Assembly: GCA_036346255.1 (NCBI GenBank)
Contig: CM070632.1
Location: 25,446,657-25,510,656 of the forward strand
Origin: Ampelocalamus luodianensis
Lineage: Eukaryota > Streptophyta > Magnoliopsida > Poales > Poaceae
Reading direction: 5' to 3'
Length of the DNA stretch: 64,000 nucleotides
Part shown: positions 23,160 through 33,473 of the stretch, one piece after another
Position numbering within the stretch: the first letter of the stretch is position 1
Layout of the letters: the number at the start of each line of letters is the position of its first letter
Made by a program: the position numbers and the translations under genes
Notes under the pieces: model-generated
The model's input: only the letters and a program-made list of their open reading frames with translations
What the model was told of the DNA's origin: nothing
The model's database searches: none

Positions 23160-26060
23160 TATTTACTCAGTCTAAATATTACAATCATTTACATGTTGGA
23201 GCCACCAGATTGGTCGCTACGTGACGGAGATCCAACTTCCATTTCCTCTGCAACTTTGTCTCCGAGAGGCCTTACTTCCTCGATGAACTTGGTTGCTTCT
23301 TCACCCGAGCAGTCAAAGTCTTCTTCAATAGCTCCAAGGTGAATAGAGGGGCCGGAAGCCTTCAATTTTGCTAAGGCAAAACTGACTCTAGTCGCGATAG
23401 CTTCTTTCATTGTTTGGGCATGGTTCTCTCAAAAATTCTTCATCACATTCTTGAGGTCTTCAAACTGCTGGCCAAGAAAGTTCATCTTCTCTACAGGATC
23501 TCTTAAGATGGGCAATTGCATCCCTTACTCCAGGTCGAACAGCATCTTGTTCATATCCTTGACCTTTTCTTCGAGGCTCTACTCAAGTTCAACCCCTTGA
23601 CCACGCTCGAACTCAAGAGCTTTTTCTGCTCTTTCTAGTGCTTGAGTTTTCTCTGCACGAGTAGACTAAGAGATAAAATACATATAAATTGGAGACATGG
23701 TACACTAGTCAATCCTACGACCGATTACCTTTGATTTTCTTCTTGCAAGATTCAACAACCACCTTTTGCCTGGTCATCACATGCTCGATCGACCGGTCTT
23801 TGTTCTGACATTCTTCCTAAAGCTTGGCTATTATGGCTTCCTTAGCCATAACTTCTTTAATTTTTTTTGAATCTATCAGATTTAGATAAAAGGAGAAAGT
23901 GATTAGTTGGAGAAGACTAAATAAGTAGGAAAGGAGAAGAAAAGTCAAGAGCAAAGTTCTTACTTCCTAATTCGTAGTTTTTTGCTCCAGAGCTTTATCC
24001 ACTGGTCACCTCGACCACAAAGATAGTTCTAGACCATGTGCTACATAAATAGTATTCTTCTTTAAGTTTCCTATGAAACTTTAAACATTATAAAAATGGT
24101 CATGGATACTTACCCGAATTGCCAGGTCATTGTATTCGATAAAAATTGTATCAGGACCCATTTTAGCCTGACGGTCCGATAACTTCCCCCAAACCTCATC
24201 AAGCTCCTTATCCTCGATGAATTGGGGGTGGAAAGGAAACTTGTTAGATTGTGAAGAGTTATCAACAGGGGCGGAACCTGTTGAGAATCTTTAGGGATGT
24301 CTACCTCCACAGATAGAGTTAGAATTACCAATGGATCACTTTGTCCTCACGAATTGTAGCCTGAGGAGTATTCTGGTCGAGAGCTTTCTCTGTTGCTTGA
24401 TCTTCAGGTATGCTCTGGTCGGGACACCAGAAGATCTATACGAAAAGGAGAAAGGAAGTTCAGGAGTTCAATATATCAAAGACATTTAAAGTATACACTC
24501 ATATGACTATTCCATTTGTACATACCTGGTCGATTTTTTGATCTTAACCTTGTAACGCGCTGGAGCAAAATCCGTAGCACTGGCCTTCCTCTTCTTCTCA
24601 ACCAATTTCACTAGTTCTGAACTGGCAGGGCTAGTTGTACCCCAAACATCCTCCAACATGAGGTCGGAGGCGATATTCTCGACCAACTGGTCAGAGACAT
24701 CATCCCTAATCATCAGGCCAGAGGGTATGGTTTCATCGATCTCCGTATCGCTTGTTTCAAGAATAACCGCCGGTCGTTAACAACCGCTTTGGGGCTTACA
24801 ACTTCCACAGTTATGTTCTACGGGCCTTCTATCTCTCCCACCTAAGCCAAAAATCAAATTTTGATTAGGTGACGAAGTTCCTTATCTCAAAAAATATATA
24901 TTCTTTCAAAAGCTCTTTTTCTCACCTCCAAAGGACCATCATCTTCAATGGCCTCTGGGCAGGAAGCGGTCGGAGCCACTGCAGGATTAGGGTCCTCATC
25001 GGATCAAATAATCCTTAGTCCGACTGCCTATATGTTAGAGCAGATTAGAAGTAAACCGGAGGATGTATAAAAGATAAAGAAAAAGTGATTATCTACCTTA
25101 AGTCTCCTTAGTCCATCTTCTTCAGAGACAATCGCTAAAATTCCAGAGAATGCGGCCTTCTCATTAGGCTCCCCTACGCAGATCATTTTGATCTGCTCTC
25201 TAGGTTCGTTAGAGGAAAGGACTTCAAAAAAGACAAAAGGAGATTTCAAGGTTATAAGGTAATCAGTTAAATAGCCTTTACTGGTCGGAGCTTTTCAAGG
25301 CTTACCATCTCTTAAGTCCTTGATCGCTGCATCACGACCAATGTACCAGAGCAGGGAATGGTCTCAGAGCTTCAGGGGACTGATTCGGCACATGGTGAAA
25401 TCCCTCACCACATGCCAAGAAGTCAGACCCTCCCTCCTTAGGTCTTGGAGGGCCTTCACCCATCTTCCGACCATCCTTGTCTTCTCCATGGTCTCCCTTC
25501 ACTTTGGGTTCTCGCTTGCCCTCTTACCGTCGAAGTAGAGGCCATCATTCTTTGTGACTGTTATGTAGAACCAGCTTTTCTTCCATAACGACCATGAAGA
25601 TTTTGAGTACATTGGGATGTACTCATCGGCTTTCCCATCATGGAGGCACAATGAGCACTCCCCAGGTCCCACCGTGGATTTCCCCGACTTCGCCATCCGA
25701 TAAAAGTACCTGAAGAGCTTCAAATTTTGTTGTATTCCTAGGTACGCCTCATATAGATAGGCGAAAATACTGATGTTAGCGATGGATTTTGGGGCAATAT
25801 TCACCAACTCTACCGTAGCGCCCAAAATTTAGGAGAGGAATTTAGCACTGCACTTTAGCTCGCACTTGACATAAGCGAGGAAAATAGGATTTCCTTCGCG
25901 GCTCGTAAAGTGTTCTCCACGCTTCTCCACTTGACCAAGCTCTTATCCGGAAGCATCCCAATCTTTTCCATCACCTCGAGCTTCTTCTAACTCAGATCTG
26001 AAACCATCCACTTGGTGATCGAATCCAACATGCTGAAATCTTTTGAGAAGATGAACAGGG
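23160..26060 (-). pseudogene. Antisense ORF of element A (Transposase_28-like, 'putative gypsy type transposon' family), decayed
   Basis: On the minus strand, between pol and the 3' LTR of A, coding-like pieces follow in order. An N-terminal part lies at about 26020-25830 with KLEVMEKIGMLPDKSLVKW. A well-kept open frame (25825-25499) reads AYLYEAYLGIQQNLKLFRYF and then WKKSWFYITV. Charged segments lie at 25249-25028, 24713-24507 (KKRKASATDF) and 23410-23189. The middle piece resembles the plant family labelled 'putative gypsy type transposon', known as an accessory ORF of grass Tat elements. AT-rich gaps between the pieces fit introns in an antisense gene. Frame breaks are present near 25830 and elsewhere. 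Function unknown. Confidence 0.6.
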
Positions 26061-26373
26061 GTCGGAGGAAGCTCTCGATGACAGAGAGAAGGTCGGAGAG
26101 GATTTTTAGCAGAAATATGAAAGATGTTGAAAGAAATTTGGAAGCGGCTCAACGCAAAGGGGATTTATAGCTTCAGATCTTTTAACCGCATTCGGGAGTT
26201 ACCCAAAAGTCCAACGGACAAAACCTTTCTCCGATGCATGTAAAAACTCTTTGGTTCCCAAGGCAAGTTCTCAACTTTAAAGTGAATACGACCACCTCGT
26301 ATGCCATGGCATTAAATGAGGGTTCGCTTGATACGACTTCGTTTAAGAAAGTGTTCACACGACATATTCTTTT

Positions 26374-26390
26374 AAAGTTCGGGGGCTAGC
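26374..26390 (+). promoter_or_regulatory. Polypurine tract of element A
   Basis: AAAGTTCGGGGGCTAGC sits directly before the TGATGAGG start of the LTR. The TTCGGGGGCTAG form is common in grass Tat elements. Confidence 0.8.
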
Positions 26391-27054
26391 TGATGAGGAT
26401 TACAACCTCTATGTATTATCTTTAATACATGATAAAAGACCATACTTCATGGTTGTAACCCCTAAGGCTAACGACCTCCCTAGTCGTAAGGATTCCAGAG
26501 GTTACATAATGGGTACCCTAGTCGAATAAGGTCCTGCACCTAGTCCCCGACCAGGGAGCTATAGAAGTTATGAACTGATATCCGGATCTAACTCCAGGTA
26601 TATCCCTTACCGTGTGATGAATGGAACATATGTATATTCCATGCCATGCGACGATACGTGATCCTAAGACACTGACAATAACTACCACACGGTTAAGCAT
26701 CTCTCAGATATTCAATCGTGTGACAGTTGATACTTCATCAACCACCGCCTCGCTCTGACCAGTCGTGATGCTTCTCAGCAGGCGTCTTCTCCAGGAGTAA
26801 CTGTCATCACTTTGTCAACTACTTAAAGGGGCAAGGGGAATGAAGAAGATCAATAGATGATTAGATTTCATCTGAAGCATTGGCATAACAAACATTACAT
26901 TCAGTGTAATTAGGATTAGTCCACCGCCTGGTCGTATGCACCCCCTATAATAGCCAGTTCATATCAATAAAGAGCAGTCACATTCTCACCCAAGATATCC
27001 TGTGTCATTTTTCTCTGTTTTATTTTCATAAGAACGGCGACTCGATCGTCGACA
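26391..27054 (+). repeat. 3' LTR of element A (664 bp)
   Basis: Starts TGATGAGGATT after a polypurine tract and ends CGATCGTCGACA. The sequence changes to C-type LTR at 27055. The 5' LTR is before the window, so the pair cannot be compared here. The next five bases, GTTAT (27055-27059), should be the target duplication and should recur before the 5' LTR. Confidence 0.82.
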
Positions 27055-28016
27055 GTTATGTTGTGTGCCAGGGTGGAGGTGTGATTCTGGCTATGTGGCT
27101 ATTCACATTTAAGAGTGGTTTGTCGTGTCCAGGTCCAACGATGTGCGATGGGCCAACAACCTATGTAGGGACTTGGTGCTAGTAGTATGCACAACGGGAG
27201 TGTTAATTGTTGACATGAAGTTTCAGAAACGTTTTATTACGATTGGTGCTAGCTACACTGGTTATATCTTATGGGTAAAGTGTACAACCTCTGCAGATTG
27301 TCTATCAATCAATTCGAATTGCCGCATCCGCGGTCATGGACATACTCAGGAATTTCAGAGGAGGGGTAGATTTTTTTTATAAAAACAAGTGGGAAGGGGC
27401 AGTTGTGTGATTTAAACTCATGTGGCTATATGAAATAAATTGAATAGGCTCGGTGGTCTTGGTGAAAATAATTGTTAAACTATTATTATTTATTTGTTTT
27501 AAATTACACTTTCAATCTATTATTTGTATTCAATTGCAAGTGTCGTCTTTTTGCAAAATAACCATAGAAGTCATTTTCTTTGGAATAAACCATCATCTAT
27601 AATTGCATTCTGTGGTACAACTTGTTTAGTACTCAGAGTACTCATTCTTGCTGCAATCATTCAGCTGAAATGGAGGAGTCTTCGCCTGCTTTCGATGAGG
27701 AGTTTTTCGATGAGGGTGATCGCTAGGTCTTGATCCCAGTCGGTTGCCTGTGGCAAGTCAATGGGTTCCCGTTGGAGTTGTTTTCGTTCCGCTGGAGCTG
27801 CCATCTCTTTATTTAGTGCCAGCGCTTTGAGGCTTAATAAGTGTAAACTCGACCTTAAGGTCACAACCGTTATTTAATAATCAAATTAGTCATTTATTCT
27901 TATATTCATCTTGTGTGGAATTATATTCATCTATGTTGACACTGTGTGTACTAGCGTGATCATGGACTAGCGTATTATACGCAGATGGTCTAGATTTGCA
28001 TATTTGGGACCCGACA
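27055..28016 (+). repeat. Element C: 3' portion of its 5' LTR
   Basis: Ends TTTGGGACCCGACA, followed by a primer-site-like string. Its sequence is recognisable in reverse complement in X (33474 to about 34420), for instance CAGGGTGGAGGTGTGA here at about 27069 and in reverse at about 34400. X is therefore a reverse copy of the same LTR family. The 5' part of this LTR was displaced by the element A insertion and lies before the window. Confidence 0.75.
27310..27321. promoter_or_regulatory. Variant LTR palindrome CAATTCGAATTG (element C LTR)
   Basis: Same context as the CTATTCGAATAG sites (a GGGTAAAGTG...TACA...TCTGCAG string lies just before). It differs at positions 2 and 11, which change together and keep the palindrome perfect. 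Confidence 0.55.
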
Positions 28017-28020
28017 GAGG

Positions 28021-28032
28021 TGGCATTAGAGC
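28021..28032 (+). promoter_or_regulatory. Degenerate primer binding site of element C
   Basis: TGGCATTAGAGC lies 4 bases after the LTR end and fits the initiator tRNA-Met type with two changes. Confidence 0.65.
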
Positions 28033-28183
28033 TATACTGACTGTAGGTCTTGACCGTAGTTAGATCGACCATCCTTAAGAAATTCAAAACTATTTTCTAA
28101 AGCAAAAATTAACTTAAAAGATTAATGAATTGCTTGACTTCTCTTGTCTCTCTCTTGACTTACCTTTTGCCTATCTTTGTTAG

Positions 28184-28500
28184 ATGGCAAGGCTTCACAC
28201 CTATGGAGAGTGTACCAGAGGTTTCGCTGCTGAATTGTGGAAGATTCTACAAGCACTTGGAGGATTCGAGAGGCCACTCTACCGAGGCACCAACTGGATG
28301 GTGAATGGCCGGGTTCGTGGTGTGATGTGTTGACTAATGATCTACACCTGAGAGGATACCAAGGCCAGTCTTCCCATGAACATCACCGTTCGAAGGATCA
28401 TCTTCGAGGAAGGGATCCAGGAGTCTTCGTGTCTTACCATCCTACGAGTGTGCAACATCTACATCGATGAGTTGAAGAGTTTAGTCTTTCGCCTTCATCC
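28184..28500 (+). pseudogene. Element C pre-gag ORF, 5' end only, interrupted by element B
   Basis: The ATG at 28184 opens MARLHTYGECTRGFAAELWK and runs about 49 codons to a TGA near 28331. Further coding-like text in other frames continues to the B insertion, with PRPVFPMNITVRRIIFEEG and CLTILRVCNIYIDELKSLVF. An ORF between the primer site and gag occurs in some grass Ty3/Gypsy elements. I recall one described as orf0 in rice elements, unchecked here. No function is known. It is broken by one frame change and by the 28506 insertion. Confidence 0.55.
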
Positions 28501-28505
28501 TCACG
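28501..28505. repeat. Predicted 5' target site duplication of element B (TCACG)
   Basis: The five bases before the TGTCACATCCCC start of B. The partner copy would lie beyond the window, so this is unconfirmed. Confidence 0.5.
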
Positions 28506-30539
28506 TGTCACATCCCCATTTTTTTAATCAAGGGAATTAAGATGCATTACTTGAGCTTGCATAGGATTTCTGGAGCATTTGCACAAAATTTTGTATTTGA
28601 AACGTTTGAATCTTAAGTTAAACATACAACTCATTTGAAGCTCCCAAAGAAAAACAGTAATAAATACTTGTGACCATCATTGGGAAAACAATTTATTTAA
28701 ACATTATAATATTTATCATGAATAAATATAATTTTCCCAAATTTTTAGAAACTAAATCAACCCTAAGAAAATTCAAACCCCATTTCAATAACCCCTGCGG
28801 TTTAAGAGTTTAAAACAAGCAAATAAATCGTGAATAGTGAGGTTTTAAAATTTATATGAGTACTAAGTCATCCTGAAATCTCTTGGAAAAATTTTAGATT
28901 TTTAGGAATTTATTTTCTATTTTTAATGACCAACAAAGTAGAAGGTTTGATTTTAAAATTAGTCAAACTCCGACTCCGACTCAAGTCAGACTCCGACTCA
29001 ACCAACCGACCCAAACCAATTGACTTGACTCAACCCACTAATTGCACTACGACGCACCAGACCCTGGCTCGACCCCATCCCGCACCGCTTTGTGCCACTG
29101 ACACGCTGGGCCCGTGCATTAGAGTCGTCTCCTTCCTCCCGTTGGTGCCACAGGAGACGAATGCCACGTCTCCACCGAGCCCTACACGCCGCCACGCCAA
29201 TCCACCGCATGCATCCTCCAATCCAAGCATCGCCATTCCATGATGTTTCCGGCCCGCTTTATCCTCGAGCTAAAAACCTCGCACCCATCTCATTTCACCA
29301 TTCTTCCTCTCGGTGGTCGAGGAAGAAGAAGCTCTCCGAGCTCTAGTCTCCTGAGACTCTCACCAATGCGTCCCTCTCTTCTATTTCACTCACGTGTTCA
29401 TTTTGCTAATGCCGAGCCTTTGACTTGGTCTCTAGCTCTAACGCCATCGCCGCCTCGGCACCGGTGGACACGCACCAAAGCCAACACCGTGTCAACTTTC
29501 ACCTAGGTGAGTATTGTCCTCTCATTTGCGCATCACTTTGTGCCTCTAGGTGTAAGAACGATTTCTCAACTCGCTTTGCTAGTGTATCACAGAGACTATG
29601 AAATTGTTCCCCTTTGTCTACCGATAACCCTATTCATCGCCCATTGTTAATCGGGTGAGTCATCTCCTAATTCCTTGCATTGATACCATCCGCATCACTA
29701 CCGGCGTGTTCCCAACCTTTTATTGTTGGGTTCCTTGCACAGGTTGCCTCCTCCACGTTGAACCTAGCGCCGCCGTCACCATTGCCGTGGACAACCCACC
29801 ACCAAGCTCCTCCGGCCTCCAAGTAGCTCTGGTAAGGCTCATTGAACCTCTAGGTAGCTTATGCATGCAATGGTCAACTCAATGCGCTGTCAAAATGTTG
29901 CATGCACCGTAGCCGTAGGGTAGCTACCGCTCACCGCCAGCTAACTGCCAGTACAACCTATCCCAGCCACTGCCACCTTGAGGTGTGCACAGCTTCATGG
30001 TTTCCCTTCCTAGCCTTGGCTGCCTCCGCCGTGGTCGGAATCGTCGGCGAGGCTTCGGCCAAGTTCGAGCTCGTGGGAACTCTATTGTCGGAGCGTTCGA
30101 CAAACACTGTAGCGATGTGGTTAGGGTAAATCCTGGGCATTAAATGCTAATGAGTGCTTAGTTATTTAATGGCGATCTTAAATGATTTAAGGAGTCACTT
30201 ACATGTGGTGCCATGAACAGAAAACGAGGATTTAAGTATCGGTTTGCTAAGAGAGTGACATGTGGGCCTGAGCCTTAAGTGCGTAGTTCACAAGGGCATG
30301 GACCGATGAACCCAGTGCATGTGGCTAGGTCCACGCACTGTTTTCATGGGTCGTCTCTCTGACGGGCGGGCTCCACGTGTCAGGGGATTTATTCGGGAAA
30401 TTAAATGAAAATGGAATTAAAATGCATGGGTCTTGCTCGTCAGCGACTGAGGCTAGGTAAGCTCCGATATGCAAAGTATTAAATGCAATTATAAATTCCG
30501 GAATGATTTATTGTTGCACTGTAAATTCAAAGAACTTCA

Positions 30540-31030
30540 AAAATTCATAGCTAAATCAATTTAACTCCAATTTGAGTGAAACCAATTTTGTTGGGTTGCA
30601 TTTTTAATGTACTTTCCCATGGAATAATTTTGAAACATATCATAGTCCCAGAAATTTAGGGATTGGAATTGTTCTCGGTAAAGGATTATTTTTGCACTAG
30701 AAATTAGTTTAACTTCAAAATTCCATAAGTACTTCATATGAACTCCAAATGACATGATTAAAGTGCTATTGATCGTAACTTTTTATTACCTTTCTAACCA
30801 TGTAATCCTTATCTCCACCACTATTCTACAAAATTTCACTAAATAATTAAAATCGGATGAACAGTAACCTAAGTTGATTTTTCAGCCTTTATTCAATTGT
30901 TGATTCAACCTGCTATAACTTTCACATATAAACTCCAAATGGAATAATTCTTTCATCTAAAATCATAATCTAGCTACTGTAGAAATTTTGTGCATTTTTT
31001 AGCAATTTGAATTTTATGGTTTTTTTTCTC
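30540..31030 (+). repeat. Degenerate ~180-bp tandem units in the B LTR
   Basis: Three units start with CATAG/CATAAG/TATAACT at 30546, 30724 and 30913, each followed after about 20 bases by AACTCCAAaT. Other parts of the units also align, for example TACAAAATTT (about 30837) and TAGAAATTTT (about 30980). Confidence 0.6.
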
Positions 31031-32011
31031 GGTATTTATTCGATGTCATTTTTCTTTAGAATCCGAAGTGCCGGACTTAAATGATTACACCATCAAGAGT
31101 GAACAATTTGACTTCCAGCAACGCAAAGCCATTTGAACTTTGTTTTGCATCATATTGATCCCAAGTTTTGTTAAGTTAGTATTTTGAAATGCAATGATAT
31201 TGCTTGCATGCTATTTTTTTTATATCACTATGTTTGTGAGTTAGATAGTTATGTCCTATGCTTGTTGTTATTCCTTGATATTTCCATTACAAATATGCAT
31301 AAGGGTAGATATTGTGATGATAAATCTAATTTATATGGTTATGCTTAGCCATGCGAGTCTAGAAAATGTGTTAGTTCGGTTGATGGGATTATCTCGTCGG
31401 CCGTGGGAGACACTTCACATTTAATTCTTATGCTTTTGGTCCAGATCTTCGCAACTGGTTATTAAGTTTAAATTATCAAACTAAAAAGTGATTTGGGTCT
31501 GGACAAGTAGTTGTTAGTGAGGGTGCCTTCGTGCATGAGACTCGGGTATGTGGTAGTCTTGTCGGACCATTAAGGACCAAACTTTGGGCTGTCGATCCCA
31601 AGTACCATTCGTACTTCCACATGCTGGATTGGGGTTGGTTTAGTCAAGTTGGGGGAAGGGTTTATTGGATTGAGTTCCAAGTGATGTGAGGATATTTGTA
31701 TTTGATCATCTGTTCGTAGGATTCGATGCAATTTTCTATAATGTGCATGGGAGCACTATTTTTCTTTATTTACATTGTATTGGTATTTCCAACATAACTT
31801 GTGTGCCTACTTAGCAAGTTCTATCAGTAGCGTGTACTGAGTTGGGCTTCATCTCGCAAGGGGGATTCAACTTAATAGAGTCTTCTTGCTGAAAAATGCT
31901 AAATCTCGATCTACCCGGCCGACATATCTTAGGAAGTGTGTCATTATCCGGAGGCTTACGGGCTGATCGAGTCATATGGGTAAAGTAGTACACCCCTGTA
32001 GGGTATTAAAT

Positions 32012-32023
32012 CTATTCGAATAG
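32012..32023. promoter_or_regulatory. Conserved LTR palindrome CTATTCGAATAG (element B)
   Basis: Preceded by ATGGGTAAAGTAGTACACC and followed by a GTCCACGGTTACGGAC string. It is the same arrangement as in the T LTRs, although the LTRs are otherwise diverged. Confidence 0.62.
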
Positions 32024-32881
32024 CTATGTCCACGGTTACGGACGATCGCTTGGTATTGAATGACATCATTATCAGACTTATAATTAAAATTTGACTTGGT
32101 TTTCGGCATGAATGGGATATTCATGCATTTTAGTTTATCAAAGTAGGTTGCCACTTTGGTATTGCTTGATCTATATAATTATCTATGTCTTTTGTACTTC
32201 TTTTACTAAACAATTCTTTACAAAAATGGCAAATTTAAACTAGATGGTGTAGGGATGTAAAATTGTGCGTTTATGCAAAACTAAGCCACTAAAGCCACTC
32301 TTTGGATAGCCACTAGCATATATAATTTTTATTTATGTAAGACTTGCGAGTACAATTTTGTACTTAACCCGGTTCTTCTTGTTCATGTGAGGAAGATTTC
32401 ACGCCCGATGAGTTCGTTAGCGTCGATTTAGACGACGCTAATGAATAGTATTGTTCTTTAACTCCCATCGGTTGCTTTGGGTTGGGCACACCTTGCTGGA
32501 CCCTTTTGGTTTATTTACTTTATCACTGCTACTTAACGTTATTATTTGAATTTGGCCAGTCGGCCGCCTTTGTAATAGTTGTATACTTAAGTCTTATGTT
32601 GTATGTCTTTCGATATATTGTTGTTAAGGGTATGTGTGTGTTGGTCGCTAATCTTGTGAGCCAATATGGGACACATACCCGCAGTCTTGAAATGTTCTTT
32701 AATTCCTTTAAGTGTGGACTCGGGTTGTTGGGGAACCAGTCACCATGTAGCATCCGCAGGGGAGCGGTATGCACGGTCACCGTCGCTCTAACTTGGCTGG
32801 GTACCCTGAGGCTCAGAGTTATTTCCATAAGATCGGGAAGGCCTCAGTCATATGAAAATAACCCGGGGGTCCTCACAGTGT

Positions 32882-32895
32882 TGGTATCAGAGTCA
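32882..32895 (+). promoter_or_regulatory. Primer binding site of element B
   Basis: TGGTATCAGAGTCA lies 4 bases after the LTR end. It is the initiator tRNA-Met type with the CAGAG string intact, unlike the sites of T and LARD2. Confidence 0.85.
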
Positions 32896-33102
32896 TACTG
32901 ACTGTATGTTAGAAATAGCACGGGCGTTAGTGTTAGCTAGTCTTTTGACAAATTATTTTTAAATGAGCAAAATAATTTTAAAAAGTTTAAGTATGAGCAT
33001 CTTTTATATATTCCTCATCCATCTTGGTATCATTTTCTTACCCTACTCTCATTTGAGTTTGAAACTAACTTTTTCCTCTTACCTTGTCCTTCCAATGCTT
33101 AG

Positions 33103-33473
33103 ATGAGTCGTCAAAACTTGGTCAAGGAAACTCAAGCTGAAGACGTTGATGGATATCCAGCGCTACTTCGAGACATGATGTGGAGGGCCAACTTCACTTA
33201 TCAACCACAGTACTCCATCTACCACTGCGATAAAGGACCGAGGATGGAAGAATACTTGGCTGTAGTCAACATCATCACGAGGCGAGTCACGGGAAGCATC
33301 CCCTACAGTTTTCAGGCACATGGAACCTCCGAGGCCATGGCATTGTAGGAAGTGGCTCGTGTGGCCATGAGCCATCTTTGTCATGACTTGACGGAGTTAG
33401 CTTAGCCACCATATGACCATTTTCCACTACATGCTTGTGGCACGGAGGTGAACAACTTCACTGAGATCCACTA
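33103..33473 (+). pseudogene. Element B pre-gag ORF, first part
   Basis: The ATG at 33103 follows the primer site by about 200 bases and reads MSRQNLVKETQAEDVDGYPA to about 33345, where TAG interrupts. The same frame continues past it (EVARVAMSHLCHDLTEL), with a second TAG near 33403, up to the X insertion. Both stops are the CAG-to-TAG type. It differs in sequence from the element C pre-gag ORF but has the same position. Product and function unknown; it is not Gag, which starts at 38149. Confidence 0.6.

Larger units (their letters stand above)
1..27054 (+). mobile_element. Element A: 3' part of a Tat-lineage Ty3/Gypsy retrotransposon, split by element T
   Basis: What is visible, in order: the integrase C-terminus (199-500), a spacer (501-1288), the inserted element T (1289-23027), the resumed spacer with an antisense ORF (23033-26373), a polypurine tract (26374-26390) and a TG...CA LTR (26391-27054). 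An ORF in antisense between pol and the 3' LTR is a known habit of the grass Tat lineage, which is the reason for the lineage call. The 5' LTR, gag and most of pol lie before the window. A is itself inserted in the LTR of element C, because C-type LTR sequence resumes directly at 27055. Confidence 0.72.
28506..32877 (+). repeat. 5' LTR of element B (4372 bp)
   Basis: Starts TGTCACATCCCC and ends GGGGTCCTCACA, sharing the terminal GGTCCTCACA with element T. It holds a GC-rich block (about 28930-30130) and an AT-rich tandem-like block with period about 180 bp (30540-31030). Downstream are the CTATTCGAATAG palindrome at 32012 and an acceptor-like pyrimidine tract before GAGGAAGATTTCACGCC (about 32390). 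The short open frames inside are not supported as genes. Confidence 0.87.
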
